A DNA stretch of 64,000 nt from Azoarcus sp031556475. Lineage in GTDB: Bacteria; Pseudomonadota; Gammaproteobacteria; Burkholderiales; Rhodocyclaceae. Under the pieces are notes generated by a model. It was not told the DNA's origin, did not search any database, and saw only the letters and a list, made by a program, of their open reading frames with translations. Below, in pieces: positions 7,752 through 16,355 of the stretch (position 1 is the first letter of the stretch; each line of letters opens with the position of its first letter). Made by a program: the position numbers and the translations under genes. Location of the stretch: contig JAVBSY010000109.1 of assembly GCA_031556475.1 (NCBI GenBank), positions 8,767 to 72,766 on the forward strand, in the 5' to 3' direction.

Positions 7752-8993
7752 TCAGCGCGCCAGTTCCCGCTCGACGGCTTTATGGTTTTCGCGCAGGCGC
7801 GCGCGGATTTCCTCGGCGATGTCGCCGACATAGACCTCCTCCTGCCCCTCCAGCAAACCCTTGACGATCGCCTTGGCGACGGCGGACGGTGCCAGCTTCG
7901 GGGGCGGGGTGAGCTGTTCCCATTCCTCCTCGACCGGGCCGGTGAACACGTTCAGCACCCGGATACCCGCACCGGCCATTTCCGCGCGCAGCGTCAGGCT
8001 CAGCGAATGGGCGGCGGCCTGCGAGGCCGACCACGCGCCGCGCATCGGCAGGGCGGCCAGGGCATGGATGGAAAGGATGTTGACCCACGCGACCGCGCTG
8101 TTCTGGCCGTCGGCGGCACGGAAACACATCCCCGGCCCGAAGGCCTGGGCCAGCCGGATCAGGCCGATGGCATTGATCTCCATGGCGTCGCGGGCAAGGA
8201 TGACGTCCTTGCGGTTCAGGATGCCGCCATCGCGCAGATGCGCGGCGGTATTGACCAGTATCTCGACCTTGCCGCCGATCGAGGCGGCGAGGCGGTCGAC
8301 CGAATCGGTGTCGGTGACATCGAGCGTAACGACCTCGACGCGCGAGTCCTCGGCCAGCTTGTCGAATGCCGCAACGGTGCGCCAGGTCGCCGGATCGCCG
8401 AGAAAGACGGTGCCCGCGCCGGCGTCGAGCAGCGCCCTGGCGGCAGCCAGCCCGAGCGCGGACTTGCCGTCGGTGACGAGCACCCGGCGGAATTTCGGAT
8501 CGCAGCCTGTGCCACGGATCGAGGCGGCTTCGTTCATGTGGGGGGTATCCTGTTCCGGCAATGCGTGGAGAACCGCCTGTCCGCTACGGTCGAGGCGCAG
8601 CGCGAGGCGCACCCGCCCATGCCCGGCGCAATCCTCGTGCACGTTGGCGATGACCGACGGCCCCGCGTCCATGCGCACCGTGCCGACACGCCAGGGCAGG
8701 CGTTCGCGGAAGTACAGATCGTTGCTGTGGCGCAGCGTGGTCAGGGCGATCAGTTCGCCGCCGCTGGCCACCGGCCGCCAGTCGAGGCGTTCGCCAAGGC
8801 AGGCGCCGCAGACCTCGCGCGGCGGGTACTGCACCGTCGCGCAATCGGCGCAAACCTGCATCTCGAAGCGGCCTTCGGCCGCGGCGCGGGTCAGCCCGAG
8901 GGCAGCGCGGCTGCGGCTTCCGGGCGGCAGGGTCGGCAGCGTGGTGCGGGCGACCGGGTTCTTCCTTTTCGGCCGCAAGAGTGGTCCGGTCAC
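7752..8993 (-). CDS. Fusion of a DUF35 Zn-ribbon/OB-fold domain with an SDR domain
   Basis: 413 residues from a GTG whose bases overlap the stop of the preceding thiolase-fold gene (GTGA), with AGGGGA upstream. Residues 30-145 are a DUF35 acyl-CoA-associated domain: a rubredoxin-like ribbon with four Cys (CADCATVQYPPREVCGAC, C-x2-C-x10-C-x2-C) and an OB fold. From about residue 165 an SDR-like Rossmann domain follows (RVLVTDGKSALGLAAARALL, VNTAAHL). Its active site is degenerate: the SDR nucleotide motif TGxxxGxG reads TDGKSALG, and no normal YxxxK is seen (WSASQAA). DUF35 proteins act as partners of thiolase-fold enzymes; ChsH2 with the aldolase Ltp2 in steroid side-chain cleavage is the model. 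The coupled genes suggest a complex, with the SDR half perhaps structural. Confidence 0.88.
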   Translation of the reverse strand: MTGPLLRPKRKNPVARTTLPTLPPGSRSRAALGLTRAAAEGRFEMQVCADCATVQYPPREVCGACLGERLDWRPVASGGELIALTTLRHSNDLYFRERLPWRVGTVRMDAGPSVIANVHEDCAGHGRVRLALRLDRSGQAVLHALPEQDTPHMNEAASIRGTGCDPKFRRVLVTDGKSALGLAAARALLDAGAGTVFLGDPATWRTVAAFDKLAEDSRVEVVTLDVTDTDSVDRLAASIGGKVEILVNTAAHLRDGGILNRKDVILARDAMEINAIGLIRLAQAFGPGMCFRAADGQNSAVAWVNILSIHALAALPMRGAWSASQAAAHSLSLTLRAEMAGAGIRVLNVFTGPVEEEWEQLTPPPKLAPSAVAKAIVKGLLEGQEEVYVGDIAEEIRARLRENHKAVERELAR

Positions 8994-10177
8994 GATCTTC
9001 CCCTTTCCAGCAGCGCCGCGCCGGAGCACAGGCCGCGGTCGTAATTGATCATCCCGAAACCCGAAACCAGACCGATCCGGGCGCCCTCCACCTGCATGCG
9101 CCCGGCGGTGGCGGTCAATTGGCGCAGGGCCTGGACGAAGCCGAGATAGCCGCCCGCCGCGCCGGCCTGGCCGACGGAGAGCTGGCCGCCCGAGGTGTTG
9201 AAAGGGAACGAGCCCGCGACGGTGAATTCGTGCCGGCGCACGAAGGCCGGCGCTTCACCCTTGGCACAAAAACCGAGGTCTTCGATCTGCATCATGTTGA
9301 TGACGGGGTAGTCGTCGTAGGCTTCGAGAAAATCGACGTCCTCGGGCCCGACGCCGGCCTGCCGGTACAGCGCATCGCGGTCCATCGCCCAACCGCCACG
9401 GAATTGGATGGGGTCTTCCGGGAAGGCGTTGTGCCGCTCGATGGTCGCGCGGACATGGACGAAGGGAAGCCCCAGCGCCCGCGCCCGCGCCTCGCTCATG
9501 ACCAGATAGCCCTCGGCGCCCGCGCAGGGCATCACGCAGTCGAACAGATGGATCGGGTCGGCGATCGGCCGGGCGGCAAGATATTCCTCCAGGCTCATCG
9601 GCTTCTTCATCAGCGCGTGCGGGTTGTTCAGGGCATTCGCGCGCTGGGCGACGCAGAGCTTGCCAAAATCCGCACGGGTCGCGCCGTGATGCCGCATGTA
9701 GTAGTCGGTGAGCAGGGCGAAACTGGCGTTGGGCCCGCCCGCGCCGTAGGAATAAACGGCATCCTGGGCGAAGCGGGAGAACTGGCTGACGGTGTTGCGG
9801 AAGGAATCGACGTGGTTGGTGTCCCCGGCAATGCAGGCGACCACCTCGGCGTCGCCAGCCTGAACCGCGCGCGCGGCGCGGCGCAAGGCCACGACGCCGC
9901 TCGCCCCGCCCATCGGAATGTGGTCGAGCCAGCGCGGCGACAGGCCCAGGTGCTGCATCAATCCCACGGCGGTATCCGGCCCGAGGGTGAAGCTGGAGAT
10001 ACAGGCGCCGTCGACGGCGTTCTTGTCGAGGCCAGCGCCCTCAATCAGCTCCGCCAGCGCCCGCCCGAGCCACCAGTGTGCGCTGCGCGTGGAGTAGCGG
10101 ACGTAGGGCACCGTGACCGGCATGACAGCCACGACGCCCTCATAGCCACGGCAAGGGGTGCGAGATGGGGTAGTCAT
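8990..10177 (-). CDS. Thiolase-fold (SCP-x/Ltp2-like) protein lacking the thiolase nucleophile, probable retro-aldolase
   Basis: 395 residues of the lipid-transfer-protein thiolase group. Where SCP-x thiolases carry N-N-C-A-T-G with the nucleophilic Cys, this protein reads PMGGASG (near residue 87), so the Cys is replaced by Gly. The later blocks DCVMPCAGAEGYLVMSE and DFLEAYDDYPV are kept. Loss of the Cys and pairing with a DUF35 partner is the pattern of Ltp2, which cleaves a C-C bond by retro-aldol chemistry. The GTGA overlap with the DUF35-SDR gene supports a fixed-ratio complex. I infer cleavage of 3-hydroxy-2-oxindole-3-acetyl-CoA to isatin and acetyl-CoA. The gene starts 5 bases after the acyl-CoA ligase stop. 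Confidence 0.85.
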   Translation of the reverse strand: MTTPSRTPCRGYEGVVAVMPVTVPYVRYSTRSAHWWLGRALAELIEGAGLDKNAVDGACISSFTLGPDTAVGLMQHLGLSPRWLDHIPMGGASGVVALRRAARAVQAGDAEVVACIAGDTNHVDSFRNTVSQFSRFAQDAVYSYGAGGPNASFALLTDYYMRHHGATRADFGKLCVAQRANALNNPHALMKKPMSLEEYLAARPIADPIHLFDCVMPCAGAEGYLVMSEARARALGLPFVHVRATIERHNAFPEDPIQFRGGWAMDRDALYRQAGVGPEDVDFLEAYDDYPVINMMQIEDLGFCAKGEAPAFVRRHEFTVAGSFPFNTSGGQLSVGQAGAAGGYLGFVQALRQLTATAGRMQVEGARIGLVSGFGMINYDRGLCSGAALLERGRS

Positions 10178-10182
10178 GCCGC

Positions 10183-11820
10183 TCACCGTGCCCCGCCCTG
10201 GCGCTTCTTCATCGCGCACGTATCGATGCAGCCGGCCCCTTCCAACAGGGCTGCGGCCAGGGCTTTCAGCTCGCCGCGCTGGATCTTGTTGGTGGTCGTC
10301 AGCGGCAGGGCGTCGACGAAGGCGACGTAGCCGGGCGCCTTGTAGTAGGCAAGCTGCTCCAGCGCCCACTGGACGATATCGCGCGCCGCGTCGGCCGGGT
10401 TGGCGGGCGGGCCGTTGGGCACCACCACGGCCATCACCTCGTCGCCCCGCACCGCATCCGGCACGGCGGCGACGGCGACGGACTTGACCAGCGGATGCCG
10501 CTGCAACACGCCCTCCACCTCGACGGCGGAAATGTTCTCGCCGCTGCGCCGGATGACGTTCTTCTTGCGGTCGACGAAACGCAGGCAGCCATCCGCCTCG
10601 CGTCGGACGATGTCGCCGGTATGGAACCAGCCGTCCGCCCAGGCCTCGTCGGTGGCGGCGGCATCCTTGAGGTAGCCGGCGAAGAATCCGTAACACGGAT
10701 CGAGGCCGGCATGGCGCACGAGCAGTTCCCCGTTTTCCCCGACCCCGGCCTCCGTGCCGTCGTCCGCCACCAGACGGACCTCCACATCGTCCTCCTCGCG
10801 CCCGAAGCAACTGCTGCCGACGTGGCGCGGCTCATGGTTGGCGATGATCGCCGCGCCAGCCCCCGTTTCCGTCATCGCCCATGCTTCGAGCAGCGGAAAG
10901 CCGAAGCGCTCCTCGCAGGCGGCGTGCAGCCCACGGTCCACCCCGGCGCCGAAACCGAAGCGGACGTCGTGCCAGCGGTCGTCGGGCGACGCCGCAGCCT
11001 TCATCAGCATCGCGGGCATGACGCCGAGGTAATGCACGACGGTGGCCCTGGAGTCCCGCACGCTGTCCCACCAGCTCTTGGGGTGGAAGCGGTCGAGCGC
11101 GATCAGGCACCCGCCGGTCAGGATCATCGCCATGGCGGAGCAGGCCATGGCGTTCATATGCACGAGCGGCAGCGGCGTGAGCATGCGTTCCCGCCCGGGG
11201 CGCAGCCCGGCCAGCCCGCCGATCCGGGCGTACCAGTCGCCGGCGTACAGGAAGTAGCGGTTCGGCAGCATGCAGCCCTTCGGCCGGCCGGTCGTGCCCG
11301 AGGTGTAGAGCAGCGCGCATTCCGTCAACTCGCCAAGCTCGCCGTCGCCCGTCGAGGGCGCCGGGAACGGGGCCGGAGGGGGTGCGTCGTCATCGGCCAT
11401 GACGCGTAACGGCCGGCCGGCCCGTTCGGCGGCGGCGAGCAGATCAGCCTGCCGCTCGGGCAGCGCGACCGCGAGCGCGATCTCGGAATGGCCGATCAGA
11501 TATTCCAGCTCGGCCGCGCGCAGATCGCCATTGATGGGCACGACCGACACCCCCAGGCCGTTGAGCGCCAGCCAATGCAGGAAGAACGCCGGACGGTTGT
11601 CGAGCAGCAGGCCGGCGCGATGGCCGCGGCCATAACCCGCTTCGGCATAGGCCGCGCGCAGCCGCGCGACCGCCCTGGCGGCCTCGGCATAGCTGATTTC
11701 ACCGGCCCGAATGCCGTAGATGCCGGCCGTTTCCGGCAGAACCGCGAGGAATGCATTACCCGGCCAGCGTGCGGCGGCCTGGTCCAGCGCCTGGCTGACC
11801 GTGTTCGGAGTCGAGGACAA
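10183..11820 (-). CDS. AMP-dependent acyl-CoA synthetase/ligase
   Basis: 545 residues of the ANL superfamily. The P-loop YTSGTTGRPKG is near residue 173, the hinge region reads GWFHTGDIVRREADG, and the C-terminal Lys lies in TTTNKIQRGEL. The start is a TTG with GGAGGC 4 bases upstream. No ATG or GTG fits, since the N-terminal helix of the family begins at once. It forms an acyl-adenylate and then a CoA thioester. Two substrates are possible: the oxygenated indole-3-acetate product (which the retro-aldolase would need as a CoA ester), or 2-aminobenzoate. I favour the first, because the ferredoxin oxidoreductase could deliver 2-aminobenzoyl-CoA directly. Confidence 0.9.
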   Translation of the reverse strand: MSSTPNTVSQALDQAAARWPGNAFLAVLPETAGIYGIRAGEISYAEAARAVARLRAAYAEAGYGRGHRAGLLLDNRPAFFLHWLALNGLGVSVVPINGDLRAAELEYLIGHSEIALAVALPERQADLLAAAERAGRPLRVMADDDAPPPAPFPAPSTGDGELGELTECALLYTSGTTGRPKGCMLPNRYFLYAGDWYARIGGLAGLRPGRERMLTPLPLVHMNAMACSAMAMILTGGCLIALDRFHPKSWWDSVRDSRATVVHYLGVMPAMLMKAAASPDDRWHDVRFGFGAGVDRGLHAACEERFGFPLLEAWAMTETGAGAAIIANHEPRHVGSSCFGREEDDVEVRLVADDGTEAGVGENGELLVRHAGLDPCYGFFAGYLKDAAATDEAWADGWFHTGDIVRREADGCLRFVDRKKNVIRRSGENISAVEVEGVLQRHPLVKSVAVAAVPDAVRGDEVMAVVVPNGPPANPADAARDIVQWALEQLAYYKAPGYVAFVDALPLTTTNKIQRGELKALAAALLEGAGCIDTCAMKKRQGGAR

Positions 11821-11835
11821 GGAAGCCTCCGCGAA

Positions 11836-12309
11836 TTACATGAAGAGTTGGATGTTGCCGAAGGCGGCGTCGCAATTGACCAACTGCACCTTCTTCAACC
11901 TGATGCGCAGACTGTCGCCCTGGCGCACGAGATGGTGGTGCGCCCAGCCGGCATACAGATCCTGGCGGTCGTTCCGCGTCTCGACGTAGTGAAACGCGCT
12001 GCGAACGACGTATTCGCCCTTGGCCTCGTCGGCCGACTCCACCGTCGGCTGTTGAATCAGATGGTGGCAGCGGCTGGACGGCTGCTGGGAGAAGGTCCGC
12101 TTGCCGTGCAGGCGCTCGATGCGGACCTTGAGCAACAGCTTGTCCTCATAGAGCAGCGAGGTCTGGCGCTTCGGGTCGGTCTGGTCATGGCTCAGCGGCA
12201 TCCAGTAGTAGCCGTCCTCCGCGAACAGGTCCAGCCATTCGTCGAAACGCTGCTCGTCGAGCAAGCGGGTTTCGGCATAGACGAAATCACACAGTTCTTT
12301 TTCCGTCAT
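11836..12309 (-). CDS. Aromatic-ring-hydroxylating dioxygenase, beta (small) subunit
   Basis: 157 residues of the SnoaL-like/NTF2 fold of ring-hydroxylating dioxygenase small subunits. Diagnostic segments are LLDEQRFDEWLDLFAEDGYYWMP near the N-terminus and YAGWAHHHLVRQGDSLRIRLKKV near the C-terminus. AGGGAG lies before the ATG. It follows the alpha subunit after 10 bases and precedes the ligase by 15, so it is within one transcript. The small subunit is structural in the alpha3beta3 hexamer. No separate ferredoxin gene is present, which fits the reductase with its own 2Fe-2S domain. Confidence 0.92.
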   Translation of the reverse strand: MTEKELCDFVYAETRLLDEQRFDEWLDLFAEDGYYWMPLSHDQTDPKRQTSLLYEDKLLLKVRIERLHGKRTFSQQPSSRCHHLIQQPTVESADEAKGEYVVRSAFHYVETRNDRQDLYAGWAHHHLVRQGDSLRIRLKKVQLVNCDAAFGNIQLFM

Positions 12310-12319
12310 GGCGTTCTCC

Positions 12320-13675
12320 CTATTTCCCGTTCGCCGTATCGGCGACCATGCCAGTGGTCGTCATATCGGCGGTCATGTAAGTGGCCCAGGCGCGCATCTG
12401 ATTGCGCATCTGCAGCTCGTTGGTGCCGTTGGTCTCGAAATGCGCGGCATCGCGCGGCTCGGCCGGGTCGTACAGGCGCTGGATGTTGATCCAATCCCGC
12501 CCGCGGGTTTTCAGGGCCTCCTGCGCCCGCTCGTACATTTCGGTGTCGTCGTGCGCCACCACCGAAGTCGGCGCGTTGATCAGCCGCGTGTACATCAAGG
12601 TCCGTTCGAGCAGGACGTCGGGGGCGCCAACCAGGCGGAAGGTCCAGGACTCCACCAGGGTCTTGTCCGGCCCGAGCGGCTTGAAAACGCGCATCGCCTG
12701 GATCGGCCCCTTCATCGTCAGATTGGGGAAATAGATCGTGTTGTGGCGGCATTCGCCGAGGATCGCCTTGGCTTTTTCCTCGCCGTAATTGCGCACCATC
12801 GCCTCCCAGTACTCGGGCACCTCGGAAGACGCGGCATGGATCGAGTTGGACACGCCGGTGTGGCCATGGCCGTTCGGCCACACCCGGATGCCCATCCCCT
12901 CGAAGAAATCGTATGGGCTGGTGAACGGGGCGAACAGCTCGACCGCCATCGGTTTCGGCGTTCCCGGCGGCGCCGCGTTCCAGACCGCGACGGCGGTGCC
13001 CGCCGACGATTCGTGCGCGACCATCGGATGGCAGGTGTCGGTCTGGTTGTCGACCAGCATCTTCCAGTTGCAGTCGTTGATGTAGCGCAGCACGCCGCCG
13101 GCGATTTCCAGCTTGCCCTCGGGCGAGCGGTCGACCATGTTGTCGATGGTCGAAAGCGACTCGCCGAAATAGTCCTCGAAGGAAACACCGTCGCGGTTCA
13201 GGCGGCAGAACACGAAGTCGCGATAAACCTTGACGTTCTCCACCGCGGCCATGCCGCCGCTGGCCTCGCAGCCGTCGAAGCCGGTATTTTCATAGCCTTT
13301 TTTCAGCGGAATCGACAGCAGGCTGCCATCGGTCTTGAAGGTCCAGGCGTGATACGGGCAGCGAAAGAACTTCCCGGTATTGCCACAGGCTTCTCCGGCC
13401 ACCTTCACGCCCTTGTGCGGGCAGCGGTTGTAGAGCACCCTGATGCTGTCGTCGGTGTGGCGGACCATGACGACCGGCTCGACGCCGACCGTCGTCGTGT
13501 AGTAGTCGCCCTTGTTCGGAACCTGGCTCGCATGGCCGACATAGACCCAGGTGTTGGCGAACAGGTGCGCCATCTCAAGTTCGAAGATTTCCTGGTCCAC
13601 GTAGGTGTCTTTATGCACCTCGGTTTCGCGGACCAGCGCCTTGATCGCTTCGGGATCGTTGCTGTATTTGCCCAT
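12320..13675 (-). CDS. Aromatic-ring-hydroxylating dioxygenase, alpha (large) subunit
   Basis: 451 residues. The Rieske 2Fe-2S site is complete (CPHKGVKV ... CPYHAW, C-x-H and C-x2-H, residues 82-105). The mononuclear iron ligands are visible in DNQTDTCHPMVAH (D-x2-H-x4-H), with a later Asp in the HDDTEMYE segment. The ATG at 13675 is preceded by GGAGGAG, which rejects a longer frame. The catalytic subunit adds O2 to an aromatic ring. By context (MarR, isatin hydrolase-like and 2-aminobenzoyl-CoA enzymes) it resembles the Rieske enzyme of iad loci, which starts indole-3-acetate breakdown. Substrate identity is inferred. Confidence 0.93.
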   Translation of the reverse strand: MGKYSNDPEAIKALVRETEVHKDTYVDQEIFELEMAHLFANTWVYVGHASQVPNKGDYYTTTVGVEPVVMVRHTDDSIRVLYNRCPHKGVKVAGEACGNTGKFFRCPYHAWTFKTDGSLLSIPLKKGYENTGFDGCEASGGMAAVENVKVYRDFVFCRLNRDGVSFEDYFGESLSTIDNMVDRSPEGKLEIAGGVLRYINDCNWKMLVDNQTDTCHPMVAHESSAGTAVAVWNAAPPGTPKPMAVELFAPFTSPYDFFEGMGIRVWPNGHGHTGVSNSIHAASSEVPEYWEAMVRNYGEEKAKAILGECRHNTIYFPNLTMKGPIQAMRVFKPLGPDKTLVESWTFRLVGAPDVLLERTLMYTRLINAPTSVVAHDDTEMYERAQEALKTRGRDWINIQRLYDPAEPRDAAHFETNGTNELQMRNQMRAWATYMTADMTTTGMVADTANGK

Positions 13676-13793
13676 CTTTGTCTCCTCCGGTATTCCGGTA
13701 TATCGATGCTCCACTGCTGGGGAGGGAGTCTTGTCTTTCTTGTCTTTTTTGTTTTCCTGCTTTCTCGTTTGTCTCGTTTGCCAGTCTCGTCCC

Positions 13794-14771
13794 CTATAGA
13801 TCGAGGACGAGCCGCGCGGAGCGGGCGCGCGAAATGCAGGTCTGGATCAGCTTGCCTTCCGCTTTTTCCCGCTCCGACAAAAAGTAGTCGCGATGGTCGG
13901 GTGTGCCTTCCAGCACCGTGGCCTGGCAGACGCCGCACTCCCCACGCCGGCAATCGAACATCGGATCGCAGCCGGCGGCTTCCATGACCTCCAGGATGGT
14001 CTTGTCGGCCGGCACCTGGAGTACCTGCCCGGACTGGCGCAACTCCACCTCGAAAGCGGCATCCCCCACCTGCGGCGCGGCGGTGGCGAACAGTTCGAAA
14101 TGCACTTTCTCGCGCGGCCAGTTGAACCTGGCGGCAAGCTGCAGAACGGTGTCGATCAGCCCTTTGGGGCCGCAGACGTAGAGATGCTGCGTGGGCGAGC
14201 ACGAAAGCAGAAGCTGGAGCAGATCGAAACGGGCATCCGGTTCATCGTCGGCATACAGATGCAAGGTATCGCCGCACAATTGCCCGAGTTCGCCGAGCAG
14301 CGCGAGCTGAGCGCGACTGCGCCCGCAGTAATGCAGCTCGAAAGGACGGTCGGCCGCCGCCAGCGCAGCGGCGTGGCTGGCAATCGGCGTGATCCCGATG
14401 CCGCCCGCAACCAGCACGACCGGCCCTTCGCCGGCCTCGCGCGCATGCAGGGGGAAGTCGTTCTTCGGCCCCGCCGCGCCAATCGTTTGCCCGACCGTCA
14501 GACCGTGCATCCAGGCCGAACCGCCCTGGCTGTTTTCCTCCCGGCGCACGGCCAGGCGGTATTCGGTGGGCACGGACTGGGTCGCCTCGGCGGCCGACAG
14601 GACAACCAGCGAATAGCAGCGGGGTTCGGCAAGCCCCGGCACACGGACCTGCAGGTGCGCACCGGAAGCAACGGGCGGCAGCGCGCCGCCATCGGCCGCC
14701 TTCAGCCGGAAACTGCGGATCAGATCGGTTTCGGCGCGCACTTCGGCGACGATGTAGGAACGTTCGTTCAT
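13794..14771 (-). CDS. Dioxygenase reductase (flavin, NAD(P)H and C-terminal plant-type 2Fe-2S domains)
   Basis: 325 residues, start at MNERSYIVAEV (14771); the open frame extends upstream but into the preceding gene. Domain order is flavin-binding barrel (RCYSLVVLS, near residue 55), NAD(P) domain (LVAGGIGITPIASHA, near 115; YVCGPKGLI, near 210) and 2Fe-2S ferredoxin (CDPMFDCRRGECGVC, near 270; last Cys in QTCISRA). This is the phthalate dioxygenase reductase (class IA) order. It passes electrons from NAD(P)H straight to the Rieske centre. A 118-base purine-rich gap separates it from the alpha subunit. Confidence 0.92.
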   Translation of the reverse strand: MNERSYIVAEVRAETDLIRSFRLKAADGGALPPVASGAHLQVRVPGLAEPRCYSLVVLSAAEATQSVPTEYRLAVRREENSQGGSAWMHGLTVGQTIGAAGPKNDFPLHAREAGEGPVVLVAGGIGITPIASHAAALAAADRPFELHYCGRSRAQLALLGELGQLCGDTLHLYADDEPDARFDLLQLLLSCSPTQHLYVCGPKGLIDTVLQLAARFNWPREKVHFELFATAAPQVGDAAFEVELRQSGQVLQVPADKTILEVMEAAGCDPMFDCRRGECGVCQATVLEGTPDHRDYFLSEREKAEGKLIQTCISRARSARLVLDL

Positions 14772-14793
14772 CTGCGGTATCCCGGGTGAAAGC

Positions 14794-16344
14794 TCAGCAA
14801 CCGCTGGCATCGAGGGCGAGTTCGCGGCGCAACTGCTCGCCGCTCTCGTCGGCCAGCGCCGCCTCGCGCAGTTGGCGCAGGCGCGCGGCCGCATCCGGGC
14901 GGCCGACAAGCCGGCGCGCCGCGCCGATCAGTTGCGAAAACTTGCCGTCGCCCCGCTCATGGGTATCGCTGTACCCCTTCACCAGACGACGGCAATTGAG
15001 TATTTCGACGGCGAGGGCGTAATCCTTGCCGACAGTCTGCGTCACCTCGGCCAGCCAATCGCGCAGATGCGCGCTTTCGATTTGATGGCGAAGGGTGGTG
15101 CGGCGCAGCCGGCGCATGCCGGAAGCCATGTAGAGCAGCAGGAAATCCTTGATCGTCCCGGTCCGCATGCGGCGGCCGTTGCGGAAGCGGTGCTCCACCC
15201 AGCGGCCGAACAGGGCCGAATTCTGCAGCCAGCGCCCAAGACCGGCCGGCAGCGTGCCGCAGATTTCTTCCAGGCGCGGGTGCATGAACTCGGTTGTGTA
15301 AGTCAGTTGCCCCGGCCGCGCGCCGACTTCCTGCCGCACTCTGGAGAAACGGCTGCCCCGGGTCTTGAGATCGGCGACGCGGATCACATCGTCGTAACTC
15401 ATCGCCACGGCGACATGGCGCGCGGCGGCCACCGTCAATGCCCATTCGTGCGTCGCGCCGCCGTGGCGGGCATCGAGTCCGTGCAGTTCGGCCAGACGGC
15501 CGAGATACTCGTCGGCGTAGGCCACGTCCTGGTAATCGATCAGCCGCCGAACGCCGGCGAGCGCCAGCGGCTGCGCGGCGGGCGGGAATTCGGCGCGCAG
15601 GCGGTCGAGCAGGGCCTGCACGGCGGGATGCGCCGCCCGCTCCGGCAGCGCCGGCAGCGGCGGGCGATCCGAGGCGATGGGTGCCGGCGCGGATGGCGCG
15701 GCGGCAGCGGCGTCGAAACCGAGGCCGAACGCTTTCAGGCTGGCCTCGACGCCGACCCCGCCACGCCAGATGGTGGCCTCGAACTCGTCGCGTGCGAACG
15801 GCAACACCCCGGCCCCGGCAATGACACCGAAAAGCGTCGCGGAAATGACGCTGCCCGCCTGCTCGGCCAGCGCCTGCATGTCGAAACACAAAAAGCGGCT
15901 GGCGGACACCTTGCCCGCTTCGAGTACCTTGTTCGGGTCCGCGATGCCGTTGCCCGGCGCGGCTTTTTCGGTCACCGAGAGGCTGCGGTGCGCCGATGCG
16001 ATCAACGTGGTGCGCCCGGGGCTCACCAGGCCGCGCTGCATGGCGCGGCCTGCCTCCATTAGTTCCGCCGCGACGACGATATCCACGTCGCCCGGCGTCG
16101 GCATCATGGCCAAGGCAGGCGGACGTCCAGCGCGGTTCGCATCCGCTTCCGGCAGCAGTTCGAGATAGTAGATGGTCGCTCCGGTGCGCTGGGCGACGCC
16201 GGGCACCGAAGTGGTCTGCACCCACCAGCCGGCATGCTCGCCGAGGTCGACGATCCAGTCGGCCAGCACGCCGCCGCCCTGCCCGCCCATCGCAAGGATG
16301 GCGACCTTGATCGGGGTGCCGGAATGAAGAGTGATCTGGTTCAT
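14794..16344 (-). CDS. Indolepyruvate ferredoxin oxidoreductase beta-type subunit, long form
   Basis: 516 residues. Residues 10-195 are the gamma/beta-type catalytic domain of 2-oxoacid:ferredoxin oxidoreductases: ILAMGGQGGGVLADWIVD, then TTSVPGVAQRTGATIYY, as in IorB. After a Pro/Ala-rich linker (about 215-235) comes a roughly 280-residue extension, probably the DUF6537-type domain found in long IorB proteins (recalled, not searched). The ATG at 16344 lies 11 bases after the alpha-type stop. No strong SD is seen, so translational coupling is likely. With its partner it would decarboxylate an aromatic 2-oxoacid to an acyl-CoA. Confidence 0.88.
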   Translation of the reverse strand: MNQITLHSGTPIKVAILAMGGQGGGVLADWIVDLGEHAGWWVQTTSVPGVAQRTGATIYYLELLPEADANRAGRPPALAMMPTPGDVDIVVAAELMEAGRAMQRGLVSPGRTTLIASAHRSLSVTEKAAPGNGIADPNKVLEAGKVSASRFLCFDMQALAEQAGSVISATLFGVIAGAGVLPFARDEFEATIWRGGVGVEASLKAFGLGFDAAAAAPSAPAPIASDRPPLPALPERAAHPAVQALLDRLRAEFPPAAQPLALAGVRRLIDYQDVAYADEYLGRLAELHGLDARHGGATHEWALTVAAARHVAVAMSYDDVIRVADLKTRGSRFSRVRQEVGARPGQLTYTTEFMHPRLEEICGTLPAGLGRWLQNSALFGRWVEHRFRNGRRMRTGTIKDFLLLYMASGMRRLRRTTLRHQIESAHLRDWLAEVTQTVGKDYALAVEILNCRRLVKGYSDTHERGDGKFSQLIGAARRLVGRPDAAARLRQLREAALADESGEQLRRELALDASGC

Positions 16345-16355
16345 ACAGGCATGGC

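Noticed and set aside
13676..13793. Short direct repeats (TTGTCTTT, TCTCGTTTG) between the reductase and the dioxygenase alpha gene
   Set aside because: They are part of a purine/pyrimidine-biased leader with no symmetry or known motif; probably only a spacer with the SD at its end.
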